Assembly: GCA_035041965.1 (NCBI GenBank)
Contig: JAPYMA010003045.1
Location: 248,001-312,000, forward strand
DNA: 64,000 nucleotides
Direction: 5' to 3'
From: Anisakis pegreffii
Lineage: Eukaryota > Nematoda > Chromadorea > Rhabditida > Anisakidae
The position numbers and the translations under genes were made by a program. Positions 13,301 to 24,623 of the stretch are shown in pieces. Position 1 is the first letter of the stretch. Each line of letters starts with the position of its first letter. Below the pieces are notes generated by a model. That model was not told where the DNA came from and searched no databases. It saw only the letters and a list, made by a program, of their open reading frames with translations.

Positions 13301-16300
13301 TTGCCTTTCCCCTGCAGCCGAAGGTTAAGCTGGTTCAGATGACCAAAAATATCAGTCAAAAATGCCACATTGGACACGAATATTTCATCTTGTAGAAGGG
13401 CAGGGTGGTCGTTTGCAATTCGACTCTTGCTTAGGCTCAGAAAGGCCCTGACCTCATCCATTGGTACCCAGAAGCGCTCCAGCGCTTGGACTTTACTTAA
13501 CCAGCGCACGTCGTTGTGGAGCTACTTTACTTGGACTGTTGCACGATTTTTGCGACAAGCCTAAGGCAACAGATGAAGGAACATGGTCGAAAAAATAAGG
13601 AAAAAAAACAATAAAAAACGTGTTGGCCCGCCAGTCAGTCGCCCGTCAGTTGCTCGGAGAAATTTTAGCCCGCTATCAAACCAACTTGCCGACCCCTGAT
13701 TTAGAAGATTACATTTTCATTGGATTATTTCGATTGGATTTTTTCATTCAGAGACGCATTTCGGTAATGTTTTATCAATATTCATAATCAATGAAAAAAA
13801 GCATTCACTGAACCGGTTCTCTAGAATATCATTTCTTGAACTTGAATTATTTTCCGTGTAATAAATAACTGTTGACGGCATAATATTGCAATGCTTATGA
13901 AATCAAGAATCCAACTAACTTTGCTTGTTCACCTCGTTGAATATGATAAATTGTAGCGAATGCAACAATACACATCAACACCTTATTACTGCTAAATTCC
14001 AAAACGCAACTCATTATTTCGTACCACTGCTTTTCGTATCTAGATCTTGTACATTCTACATCTTCCACTTCGATATCCTTGCCGCCTTTCGCTTTTTCAT
14101 TCCATACTCTCAACAACTGAAAAACTCAATTTTTTTGTACAGGAAGAGTTGTAGATGTAATCAAAGAACAACTTCTTTCTCAACTGAGCTGTTACTGCTC
14201 TATATAGGCGACCGTTGAATGGCGACTTCACAATCTTTACCTTATCGAGAAACTCGATTCGTATAGCTTTTAGAGCAGAGATTGAGGTATGATCAAGATT
14301 GTGACAACTTCAAGCAAAAGACAAGATTCGCCTACGTAGTCGCATCAGAAATAGTCATTTAAATACCTCATCTCGATCATTGGTGCAAGGCGATGGTAAA
14401 CAGATCCCTCCAATGGTACCATTCATTTGTATTCGACCACTGCAAAATATCATCGGATATTCTGAAGCAACCGCCTCTGATTCACCAGCTGCGTGAATAC
14501 ACTCCATGAAACGATAGTGCTGTAAAACAGTCACTTTCATCTTAGTCGTAAATCATTTTGAGGCTCTATCTCAATAACACAAACCCATCGGCTTCGATCA
14601 CGGTTTAAGTAACTTTGTTGTTCACCCACTGCATATGAATTGATGAAGTATTCTCTTTGTAGTTGCAGAGTATCATGAGCATTCAGAAATGGTTCAACCT
14701 GAAAGTTTCACTACTTGAGAACGTACCATCATTTGCAATTGTAAACATTGCACTTTTCTAATTCCCAAAATATGCAATGAAAGGATCAGGTCAAAAGATA
14801 AATGCATGAGAAAGGCAACATCTTTTTTGCATATTTGTTGCATTCTTTTTGTTGTATGTTTATGAAAAGATACATACCCGGCTAAAATGCATGCCTACAG
14901 TCAAAACAAAGGCATTATCTGAAAGCTAAAAGCATCAGCAGATGACCTTATCTCGAAATACCATCTTGCAGGAACATGAGAAAGCACGAACAAAAGATCG
15001 GCTTAAAAAGCGCGAAGAAGTAGACCCAGGGAGGAAGTCATATCTGCGCGCGTGCAAACCGTTGGACCGGTCGAAGCTATATTGAAATCGTACGAATTAT
15101 ACTCAAACTGTGAAAAAGCCATTGATTGGCATCCTAAGCCTTGGTTAATTGAATTATTAATTGTTATTAATTGTTATTCCTTAAATTAGTTGGAAGTATT
15201 CTCAACGTGAAAAAGCCGTTGATTGGCATCTGCCTTGGTTAATTGAATTATTAATGGAATTATCATCAATCGTCTGATTACTATAAGATCCGCTGATCGG
15301 CCACTTCCTTGGTTTTGTAATTGTAATTTATAACTCGATAATATTCAATAAATTGTGTTCTAATACTACTTTCGATCCACCACATTCCAACAAAAGTTCA
15401 ACTCAATGTTATCTTTCGACAACATCACCGAGAATGAATCCAAAAACGTTTGTAAACTAAATGCAAAATGAAAATATAATGAAGGCATGAAATGACTGTA
15501 ATGTTGAAGGGAGAATAAAAATTCCAATGCTTAGGTATCGTTCCTCTGTTATCATCCAATGGAGAATATAATCAAAATTTATGATAACTGAATCGTGACT
15601 TATGAGTAGATTATTATGTAAGGTGGTTGACGAATATTCATTAATCACTATCCACTTATGTGGTATTTCTTAGGAATAGTGTGCAATGCACCTTCATGAT
15701 GAACACTCTGGTGAATTACACTCTTAACAAATTAACGCAACTTAGAACATGCTCAAATTTTATGATCATTGAATCGTGATTTAGGAGGAGATAAATATTT
15801 TTCAATACGGGAAAATTTCATCACTAAATTGTCCCAAGATTGTAAAGTCTCGTAGATTTGAGCACTTTCAGCTGAACAAGGTTCGGCACGATTGGAAAAC
15901 CGATGCAAATATTTCGAATGCTCACTGATTGAAGAAGTTCGTACCAAAATCGGTTCCAGATGCAAAATCTGTCAGCTTCGACAAAAAAATCTGCTGACAA
16001 AAAGTTAACCATTGAAGTTGAGAAGAACTCGTATCCCGAGCTTCGACTCAAACTTACGTCTGAGATCAAACGACGCAGCGAGAATAAACTAATCTAAAGG
16101 AGGAACGACTTCAGATTATGCACGCAACTACAATAAAATGTCTCCAGTGAACGTACCATCAACAAGCTCCGCCGACAAATCTCACTAACGTTGCGTCGTG
16201 CAGCAGTTCGAATATAATCAAGCACATTTTCAGAGGAAAACTTTTCGATCTCATCACCAGTTGCAATTAAATTGGAGTTGTTCACTGATAACAACAGAAT

Positions 16301-16330
16301 GAGGATTGAACCGACTGTGTGGTTGACCAT
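7834..16330 (-). CDS. nrf-6-like acyltransferase, gene 2 (possibly decaying)
   Basis: Second tandem copy, traceable to its TAG stop. Exons: 16157-16330 (signal peptide), 14630-14698, 14367-14540 (GGICLPSPC), 13933-14116 (helix VLMCIVAFATIYHI), disrupted mini-exon near 13806-13853, 12393-12555 (GLRVLATIWVIAGHT), 11357-11513 (VDIFFVLSATL), 10852-11089 (FYRHRIIRLWPSYLY, CMPWTW), 9591-9798 (YIGTEFIFFLITPIF), 9087-9278 (PEYRIGPYLIGLLLGYIL), 8650-8817 (LLWALAMAWIIYACH; ends LGYS) and 7834-8097 (TYVAHILVIF ... LLVEHPALCIERI). This follows the family order of motifs through to the final E-hP-xxxxER segment; about 680 residues in total. Phases agree at every join from 14698 to the stop except around the mini-exon, where the acceptor AG has become GG and seven bases are missing relative to gene 1. 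A hAT fragment, a solo-LTR-like insertion and an AAT microsatellite lie in its introns. It may be a functional gene with altered splicing or a young pseudogene. Confidence 0.82.
10090..10352. repeat. AAT/AAC trinucleotide microsatellite
   Basis: More than 250 bases of nearly pure AAT units with scattered AGT and AAC interruptions, in the gene 2 intron between exons 9591-9798 and 10852-11089. The matching intron of gene 1 lacks it. Confidence 0.95.
11739..11869. repeat. Short foldback element in gene 2 intron
   Basis: Duplicate of the element at 1326-1456, with the same inverted GTCGGTTGG/CCAACCGAC ends and internal GGAATTCC palindromes. Confidence 0.65.
12676..13698 (-). mobile_element. Charlie-type hAT transposon, truncated and broken
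   Basis: Ends are CAGGGATCGGCAACC and the inverse of CAGGGGTCGGCAAG, flanked by gTTTAGAA/aTTTAGAA as an 8-bp target duplication. The gene 1 copy at about 3428-3436 is the empty site. The minus strand keeps pieces of a hAT transposase like the domesticated ZBED/GTF2IRD2-type proteins: RWLSK, FLTDIFGHLNQLNLRLQGKG, and a later FWIICSHEYRWIK close to the hAT dimerisation region. The frame is broken at about 13237 and the N-terminal part is missing, so it cannot encode an active enzyme. It lies in a gene 2 intron and inserted after the duplication. Confidence 0.9.
14740..15403. mobile_element. Solo-LTR-like element 2
   Basis: Begins TGTAAAC and ends CAACT, with a 4-bp flanking duplication CAAT. 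Copy 1 (near 4470) has the uninterrupted site. It contains internal imperfect repeats (AAAAGCCRTTGATTGGCATC twice) and an AATAAA near the 3' end. Related to the element at 6433-6900. Confidence 0.65.
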
Positions 16331-16867
16331 TCAGATACCGTTCGATTGCTTCACAACGCAAAAGATTAAATGCTGCACAGAAGAACCAAAATGCGACGTA
16401 GTTAAGCAGTTGTTTAATACCTGTTTTGTTATGTAAAACACCACTGACTAATTCCATTAATTATTAATGACTCACGATCAATAATCATCAAAGAAGAACG
16501 CCCAATTCTTGGTTGGAAAATATATCGAACATAATTTTCTAATCAAATGCGGCTTTTGGTTATTTTGCGATGGTGATGACTTTTGAAATCGAAATTCGCA
16601 CTAAAATTTGCATTTAATGTCATAAATAATCATTCATGTTCAAAATAAATGGTGAAAGAATTCGATGGAAGTTTAAATGTTCATTGTTTTTCTCAGAGTG
16701 AGCATTTGGCGGTTAATTGTCGTCCTCGGCGAATATAAAGTGAGTTTTTGGAGAGACTCGAAGTAGAATTCAGTAATATTGGTCACTAGTGTAATCAGCT
16801 CGTCGTCAGTATTACAATTACCGATAAAGAATGCGCATGTAAAAGGATATTCGAAATCGGTTTCAGA

Positions 16868-17083
16868 ATGGAACACCGCATTTGGTTTTTATATGTGTTA
16901 GTTTTATTTGTGATACCAGCGAATGCTCTACCTTGGAGAAGCGGAAGTTTCGATACAATCACCGTCAAAATGTTTGTCGATTGCACGAACAGATCATATT
17001 TTGCAGATAACGTTCGTCATATTAAATATTTTGGGATGTTCAATTGCTCTCAGCTCGCATTGCTCTCAGCTCGCAATATTTGA
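16868..17083 (+). CDS. Candidate first exon of a small secreted protein
   Basis: The ATG is followed by a convincing signal peptide (hydrophobic FLYVLVLFVIPANA with a likely cut after ANA), then a short polar region with TITVKMFVDC and paired cysteines. It opens exactly where similarity to copy 1 ends, so the duplication junction falls at its start codon. The TVK-x-x-x-x-C pattern after a signal peptide recalls transthyretin-like (TTL) nematode proteins, but that is weak. The reading frame closes at 17083 after a duplicated GCTCTCAGCTCGCA, so either a donor lies before it or the gene is broken. No downstream exon is assigned with confidence. Confidence 0.35.
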   Translation: MEHRIWFLYVLVLFVIPANALPWRSGSFDTITVKMFVDCTNRSYFADNVRHIKYFGMFNCSQLALLSARNI

Positions 17084-18893
17084 TTCCATTTTTCATGCCG
17101 ATTCGATAATGTTCCTGAATGGCAAAGCATCTGAACGATTAGAATGCTGAAGAGCAATTGTTAACTCGTACATTATTCGAATCAAACAAAGTGAAGAAAG
17201 CTTTTACGACTTCAAACGATGGGAGTGGAAGTGAAACATTTGTTCAACAACGGGAATTTGAGAGGCGCTCATCCACTGCTTGCGAAACAATCCCATAGCC
17301 GTTCTCTTTCTCACGTCGTCGATTCAGTACACCTGAGTCATACTTATTTGCGCAAATTTTGAATAGGTGACTGCAGAAACAGTGGCATGGCACTAAGGAT
17401 GATTCTTACAGGTGTTCAGGTATTTGAGAAGAAGGCTCAAAAATAAACCTGAAGTCGTATGTGAGAAGAAGGAATTTATGTGCAACAATTCTGAACTTCT
17501 AAACAGCATTAAAAAATTGACTGAAACACAAATTATTATCATCATCAATGAGTTAGTGAATCAAAGCTGTTGGCTCCTGATAAGATTTGCTTATTCCTCT
17601 TCACAATCATTCCGAGACTGTGTTCATTCTGAAATTAATCTCTTGAAAAGTAGTTCAAATTTTAGCAATAAAGCAAAAAAATCATAGAAATGCATTAATC
17701 TGAAACTAGCGTTGAAACTACGCTTAATGAAAATGAGATATCTCACATTAAATAAACTCTGATGAGAGTGGAATGTTGGAGATTTTTTGTTTCGGAACTT
17801 CGAGACCGTTTGTCATGAGGTTCCGTTAGAAGAGTGCGAAAATGATAATGAAGCAAAAGTTATGAATCGATTTTGACTAATTCAATTAGATGATTCACTA
17901 TAACAGTCAACGAATCGTCAACCTCTGTTCTATTATATGAAAAGTAAACGTAAACCATTTATCTCAAAGAATGAACTTATCTGAGATCTATGAGATCGGA
18001 GTTTATATTACTGATCATTATTTCGACGTGTCGTTTTATTGTTTTCCTTAAATTTGTGATGCATTTCCGATAGGAAGATGAAAAAACCGTGCGTTTCCCA
18101 CGATCCCCAAAAAGGTATCTTAGTTCAGTTCTACGCACAAGAGGATTCTATGGCTGCTGTCTACACTGATCAAGGCATTTCCAGCGGCAGGTAGTGCCTC
18201 AGTTCATTCAGAACCTTCTCAGATGGTATCTCATCAGGCGCTCTACACTTTCCATGGCTTTTTAAAAGAGGAAAATTACAACTTAGAAGAACACAGGTTT
18301 AGGAGGATGTTTCCGCAAACAAAGAAGGGGTATAACAATCTAAATCATATGTACAGTTCAGTTTGACATACTACGCGATGTGTTACTCGACAATAATTCC
18401 ACTCATTCCAGCAGAACTGTTCAGAGGAGATTTTTCATTTTGGACGGTTTCAATTTGTACACAGAAGTTCATTCTGTCCGCCACTCTCAGTGAGTTCTAC
18501 TCTAGTTAACTTGAAAGATGTTCAGAATCATTGACGAATTGCTCAGTTGTGAAGTTACGACATTATTAGATCATATTCTGCACAAAACAAATTCACTTGA
18601 CATCGCTCCAGCACGTATAAATCGACGAGTTCATGACAACAGGTCAGTTTTTAACCAAGTAACATTGGTTACCATTCAAACATCAGTCGAATTTATCTTC
18701 ATTTGAGTTTTTCGCTTCGTTGAAATCATCCACACAATGAGCTTTTGATCGTGAAAAAGAATTCGAGCACGTTATCAAAAACATTCGCAAATAGTTGAGC
18801 AGTCGAGTTTACTGGACAGATCGAAAATGCGATGATACAACATTCAATTCATATTGGATTCTTCGTTTTGAAATGGTGGTTTGATTGTTTTAC
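17084..18893. other. Region without a supported gene
   Basis: An open stretch at 17412-17687 (Lys/Arg-rich start YLRRRLKNKPEVV) follows an acceptor-like TTCAG and could be an exon, but matches no family I know. Nothing else is supported. Confidence 0.4.
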
Positions 18894-19208
18894 GTAACGG
18901 ACGGTTTGCTCAATGGACATTTTGCCTATCGGAGTTTGCTTAATGGGAATTTTACCAGTCATTTTACCTAATGGGTGTGCGAGATTATTAGGCGCACTCG
19001 TTCAGAGCATGTTGGGAATGTTCATCTCGTGGCTATTATTAGAACACCTCTTCATATCAACGTTACTGATTTCGATAGCTTCAATCAAAGTCAAGTTTTG
19101 ACGCATGAAGTTACCAACAGGAAACAACGCGTTTAGTTCATCTTTATGACCGGTGATGAACAGCTTGCCTCAGCAGTCTTCCTCAAGGAACTATGTTTGG
19201 GTTCATAC

Positions 19209-20445
19209 TAGGGTTTGCAAAATCCCGACGTTTTTTCAGTCCCGGGGTCGGGATTTAATCCCGAGATCGATTTTTGATCCCGGGATAATCCCGGGATCGA
19301 ACAATTTTTGTAATATCGATGCGGGACATGTTCAAACACATTTTTTCGAACCAATATGTCCATTATCAATCAGAAAGGAGTTAATTCAGCAAATTATTGA
19401 ACAAATTCGAGGAACTAAATTATTGAAATTCATGTTAATACTTCATATAATGTTGCTAATGATCATGTCGTAAGGGTATACTGCATTCTTTATGCTAAGG
19501 CATCTTGTCTTCTCGGGTCTAAGCTAATAGCAGTACACTTGCCGGTGAATATGAAATTCTTGATTTTCAAACACTTATTTGCAGTGCTTCAAGTCCATTT
19601 TCTTCCAGTATTAACGTCAGGTGAATTCTGCCATTTCGGAAATTTCGATTTTTTACGAATGAAATGCATCGCATAAATTATATCATTTGAATTTTGAAAA
19701 TTTCAGAGTTTATCTTAAAAGTGAAAAAAAAATCCGCGATGGATTTTCATTGAACCATCGAGCACTTACATCTTTGATAATTTCGATCAGAGATCATGGA
19801 AATGTACTTGATAGTTAAGCTTAAGATCCTTTTGAATGGAACAATTTACCTCACTTAGACAGTGAATTTTCGCTATGGGAGAACTCAGTGAAAATTAGTG
19901 TACATTTCGATCGGATGAAAATGTTTCCAAATAGCGAAGTAAAAAGGCTTGCAATCTTTAGAATATACAGTTGAATTAACAAATAACAAAAGGAATATTG
20001 AAGCCGAAAAAATCGCGTTAGAGGAAACGATTCAAAATTTCGTTGAATTTTGTTGCTCTTGGTTCTTATTAGAAAATGTGATTACCTATGTTATTCTACC
20101 TAGAAATGCATCCAGATGAGCGTGATACAAAGCAATGAAAAGCAGAATAATCAGTTGAATATGAAATGTTACGTAAAAGTTCATCAAGCTGTCGCTGATG
20201 ATTCGTCCTGTTTGCGTCAATTTCCTCAGCTTTTCATCAATGATAGAGGGCAAACAACAAAGATGACTGCATATAAATGAGATTGGAATGATTAAGGCTT
20301 GCTTCAACTTGAGCACACTATCAAAATTCACGCAAACTGACCACTTTTATCAAATCCCGAAATCCCGGGATTTTTTAAAAACTTAAATCCCGGGATCGGG
20401 ATCAGAGTTGAAATCTCCCGATCCCGGGATCCCGCGTAAACCCTA
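19209..20445. mobile_element. hAT-like MITE B (TAGGGTTTGC family)
   Basis: Ends TAGGGTTTGC and GTAAACCCTA with a perfect 8-bp target duplication GTTCATAC. CCCGGGATCCCGGG-type palindromes at both ends. About 1.24 kb, and an inverted relative of element A (1672-2894). It is inserted in the left arm of foldback element C. Confidence 0.92.
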
Positions 20446-20559
20446 GTTCATACTCAACACATTTCCCATAAGAATGAAAGATGATATTTATTATTAATTA
20501 TGCATGTCCAAATAAATGAAATTGTGTAAAATGCTGATGATAACAATGTTCATAACAAC

Positions 20560-20960
20560 CTATGATAAATAATAACACCTATAATAACAATAAGAGAAGC
20601 AATAAAACAATTGTTAAAAACACTAACAATAACATAATAAAAAATAACAATAACCATAATATTAACAACAATAGCAATTATGATAATAACAACATCAACG
20701 ACAATAATAATGATAACAACAATAAAGGGGATGACAAATAATGATAATAACAGTAATAGCAATAATAATAATGACAATGATAATAATCAAAATAATGCTA
20801 ATAACAACAGGAATGATAATAAAGGTAGCAGCAGTCGTCCATTACAATTTAATATCATTATTTTTGTTATTTGTTATTAATTTGATTATTTTTACTTTTG
20901 TTACTAATGTTGTTAGTGTTCTTAACAATTGTTTTATTCCTACTGTTATTGTTATTATAG
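20560..20960. repeat. Imperfect AAC/AAT-rich simple repeat
   Basis: Degenerate trinucleotide-rich tract in the loop of foldback element C. Open frames here translate to low-complexity I/V/L/N and are not genes. Confidence 0.8.
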
Positions 20961-21430
20961 GTGTTTATTAGTAATCATACATTCTTGCTGTTATAAACAG
21001 TGTTATCATCAGCATTTCACCTAATTTCATTTCATTTATTCTAACATGCATAATTAATAATAAATAACATCTTTTATTCTTACGGGAAATGTGTTGTTTA
21101 TAATCCGAACATAGTTCCTGAGAAGGAGACTGCTGAAGCAAGCTGTCCAGCGCCGGCGATAAAGATGAACTAGACCCGTTGTTTCATCTTGGTAAATTCA
21201 TTGGTCGAAACTTGACTTGGATTGAGGCCATCAAGATTAGTAACGTTGATATGTACAGGTGTGCTAATAATAGCCACGAGATGAACATTTCCAACATGTT
21301 CTGAACGGGTGTGTCTAGCAGTCTCGCACGCGCATTAAGCAAAATGATATTCGGCAAAATTCCCATCAGGCAAACTCCCATAGGCAAAATATCTATTAAG
21401 CAAACCGTCCCTTAGGCAATGTGTCTTTAG

Positions 21431-22671
21431 TAGTGTTCATCGGGGAGCATTTTTCTTAGGGGGAGGGTGGACCCCGCGAGGAGAAAACTGGACGGAGGTC
21501 CCTCGCAAAAAAGTCGGGGAAGGAATTGCGCGGGGGACCCCATCAGGGAACGAACGCTCCCCGTGTTCCCCGACGGGAAGGCCGGAAACCATTTCAGCTG
21601 AATTTTTCAGTAGAACTTCGATTTTTTTAAAATTTTTCTTCTTTTTAAGATGTTCTTTCCATAATTCCGTTTTAGCTTTTAAAATAGAATTTTTCCTCCC
21701 GATGTCACCTTTGCGAGTCAAATGAAACCGTTTATCAATGAAATGCGCCCACGACTACAGCTTTAAATAACATGTTGCTACCATTCAAAAACCTCACAAT
21801 AAATTGGATTTATTTTATTAATATCTCTATCTTATCAGCTTTATCCTATCTTATTATCTCCAATATCGTATCACTTTTACAGTACCTCACACCCCCAAAA
21901 GTCCAATGCCTCAACAATAATTACCATCATCAGTACAGAATGAAGTGAGAATTTTTGAACTGTTTGATAAGCAGACAGATTTAGTAATTGTAATGATTTC
22001 TTGGATAATGAATTCAAGCTTTTTATATCGAAATAACTCAAAATCATTTGGTCAATAACTCAGCTGATATGAGTGCGAAATCATGAACTTTCAAATAAAT
22101 GAAAAGTTGAAAACTTAAGAAAACATTGTTCATAACAAGTTTTTCGACTTTTATGATTATATCCTTTAAAATGTCATCTGCCATTGTTTACTTCCCCCTC
22201 AGCAATATTTGATTTTTTTTAGATGATAGTTGAACCAAAACATCCATATTGGGCATTCTAAACTCAGTTACTTGAAGAATCAAACAACAGACCGCTCTAA
22301 TCAAATAGAATTTGAGACAAACGCCTTATGCACACATTTCAAAACAAATATTGGAAGTGTTGCAACGGTATTTTGCTGTTTTCAGTTGACTGTTCATGAT
22401 ATTCGCGAAGGTTCGCACTCCCCGTCCTCCTCGACGGGGAGCGAAAGTAAATGAAGAGGATCTCGAGAAAAGTCGGGGGTGGATCGCCTGAGGGAAGGGG
22501 TCCCCGTGGAAAAATCGGGGAGCGAATTGCACAGGGGGAGGGGAGCATTCCCCACGTTTTCCGTCGTGGGGAGTGCTCCCCCCGCGCAGCGTAATGAAGA
22601 GGAGGGAGCGTAATGAAATAGGAATAATACGTCGTGGTCCCTAATGGGGACCTTGTTCCCCGAGAACACTA
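21431..22671. mobile_element. hAT-like MITE D (TAGTGTT family)
   Basis: Begins TAGTGTTCATCGGGGA and ends TCCCCGAGAACACTA, flanked by a perfect 8-bp duplication GTCTTTAG. Both ends are GC-rich with runs of CGGGGA/TCCCCG, unlike the AT-rich middle. No transposase. Same family as the element at 35184-36171. Inserted in the terminal part of foldback element C. Confidence 0.92.
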
Positions 22672-22719
22672 GTCTTTAGACAAATTGTGGTTAGGCAAAA
22701 CGTCTCTAGGCAGATTGCC

Positions 22720-24536
22720 CGGATACCGATTGAGTCAACCGTTTGGTTGAGCAAGCTTTGAAGAATTACTGCTTCATAGAAATCAAAATTTTTGAAGAGG
22801 AAAGGACAAACAATTCTCTGAAGACGAGAGGAGGGAGCGTAATGAAGAAGGATTGGTAAGTGACCAACTGTTTATGGGGAACGGAGATTTCATCTCCATT
22901 ACTTTGAATTTGTCGACGCGTTTTCGTGAAATGGTCAACCAGTTTTTCACAACGCCATTTCTCATTCGATGAATCGGTTTTTTTGTTGCCTTAGCATGAC
23001 CTTGAAATTAAGCCAAAGTATAAAATCACACCCTTGATGTTTTATCAGCGAAATTTTCCAACACTGACACATCCATCAGGTTCTATTTTGAGAAATGGTA
23101 GAACATGCTCCACTTGTGCATTCAAAAAAGAATAAAGTATCGCAAAAAATGAATAATTCAGGAGTATTAAGGGACGTCCTTAAGGGATTGAGAATAAATC
23201 CATGCACACGGAACGATTTCAGATACGAATGCGAAACTGGTTCGCAGACGTTGTTGCGATTATCATTTGCGCTGGTTTCCTAGTGATCGCATTACTATTC
23301 TATGTTGATCATAAAAGGCAGAGAAAGTGCGTTCTATGTTCTCATACGCTTTATTTAATTGAGCTCTTCGGTGATCCTCTCCGCTACTCTTCGAATTATC
23401 CGGATTAGGAAATTTGAGCTGATTTGAAGAAGGAAAACTGGGAACTCTCGAACTGTTTCTACATAAATGCCGAAATTTTGAGCAAATGTGCAGAAATGTA
23501 CGAAAATAAGATTGTGAAAAAACTGATGGTGACGATAATAAACAACGAATGGCGTACCGTTTAGAAGTTCCAGGAAGATAATAAGGGTTAAGGAAAGACT
23601 GGCTGATTTACAGAGAATTTGCCAAGATCATAGTAAACAATCAGCCGGTCAGATAAATATCATAAAGTTGAAGGACGATGAAGTAAGCGATTAATCGAAT
23701 CACTTCAGAAAATATTTCGTTTTATCAACTTCATGAAGCTGGAAATTTGTTGCCAACGCAAGACAAAATTCTGAACGAATCTCCTTCACAGTCTTTAGGA
23801 AAGTTGAGTTTCACTAATAGCACAAAAGCATGACGACGACTTCATTAAGTTATGAAATTGAAAGTCACGAATTAATTGCGCATACTTGACGAGGTGAAGG
23901 AAATGAAATGTTTGTTAGAGAAGTGTTCGATTCTTAGGAAACAACTTGAACAAGGCTACTGATAATGGATAAATTTAAATAAGTTGATGCGAAGAGTGCG
24001 ATCAGACTGGACTACTCAAATTGATACTCATTAGCATAAAAATTCAATTTTGTGTTACTGCTCGCAACAGATTTCTTCGTGAGAATGACCAGTGGCCTTA
24101 AAAGACACATCGAAAACATATACGAACGGAGTAACCAAGTGAACATTCGTAAGAGCGGTAAAGCATTTCTTGAAGTCAACACCAATGATTATATGAAATT
24201 CGGATGCGCGATTCTATGTTTTAGTCTCTCAAAACTGCGAAACTCAAAGAACAAACAGTGTTTATGCAACACGTTATCCAGTTCACATCTTTTTGTATGG
24301 ACTACGGTAAGAATGGAGATCAACACCAAACTGATATCAAAAGTTTGTGTTTATTGCAATTATTTTAAGAATGTCATTGATCATTCAGTCGGTATCAATC
24401 AACTGCACAGTAATGTTCTCTTTTTGGACGCTATGGTGACTGATTCGCGAACTCTCATGTCTTATGATTCATTGAACTGCAGTTACTGATGAAATTTCAA
24501 TGAAAATTACCGCCTTTTTGTTCCAAATTTTCAGAG
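22720..24536. other. Weak exon candidates upstream of the decarboxylase
   Basis: An acceptor-like GATTTCAG precedes 23223-23408, which encodes a clear membrane helix (VVAIIICAGFLVIALLFYV) followed by a basic stretch. A 145-codon open frame at 24052-24489 matches nothing I recognise. Neither can be joined into a gene model with confidence. Confidence 0.3.
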
Positions 24537-24623
24537 CTGAATAAAAATACAATCGAACTGAACGAAACACCAAACCTACCGCCGTTCATAATCGAAGAGC
24601 TCCAAAGTACCATTCTGCCAATG
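24537..24623 (+). CDS. Candidate internal exon upstream of the decarboxylase
   Basis: Bounded by a strong TTTTCAG acceptor and an ATG|GTGAGT donor, 87 bases. It encodes a Pro/Glu-rich segment containing LPPFIIEELQSTILPM. It could be the N-terminal part of the decarboxylase that follows, or belong to a separate gene. Confidence 0.4.

Larger units (their letters stand above)
9747..16868. repeat. Segmental tandem duplication, copy 2
   Basis: Same-orientation partner of 1-6127. It lacks the hAT-like MITE of copy 1 (empty site near 12130) and carries its own insertions at 10090-10352 (microsatellite), 12676-13698 (hAT) and 14740-15403 (solo-LTR-like). Copy 1 supplies the empty sites for the last two. 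Confidence 0.9.
18894..22719. mobile_element. Foldback transposon C, twice interrupted
   Basis: Long inverted arms: 18894-19208 continuing at 20454 to about 20560 pairs with about 20990-21415 (start GACGGTTTGCT, repeated TTTTGCCTAA motifs). The loop is AAC/AAT-rich. Element B splits the left arm and element D splits the right terminal part, whose continuation resumes at 22680-22719 with further TAGGCAAA motifs. No transposase is seen. Outer boundaries are approximate. Confidence 0.7.

Noticed and set aside
12829..13509. Functional hAT transposase gene
   Set aside because: The frame is interrupted and the N-terminal half is absent; only fragments remain.
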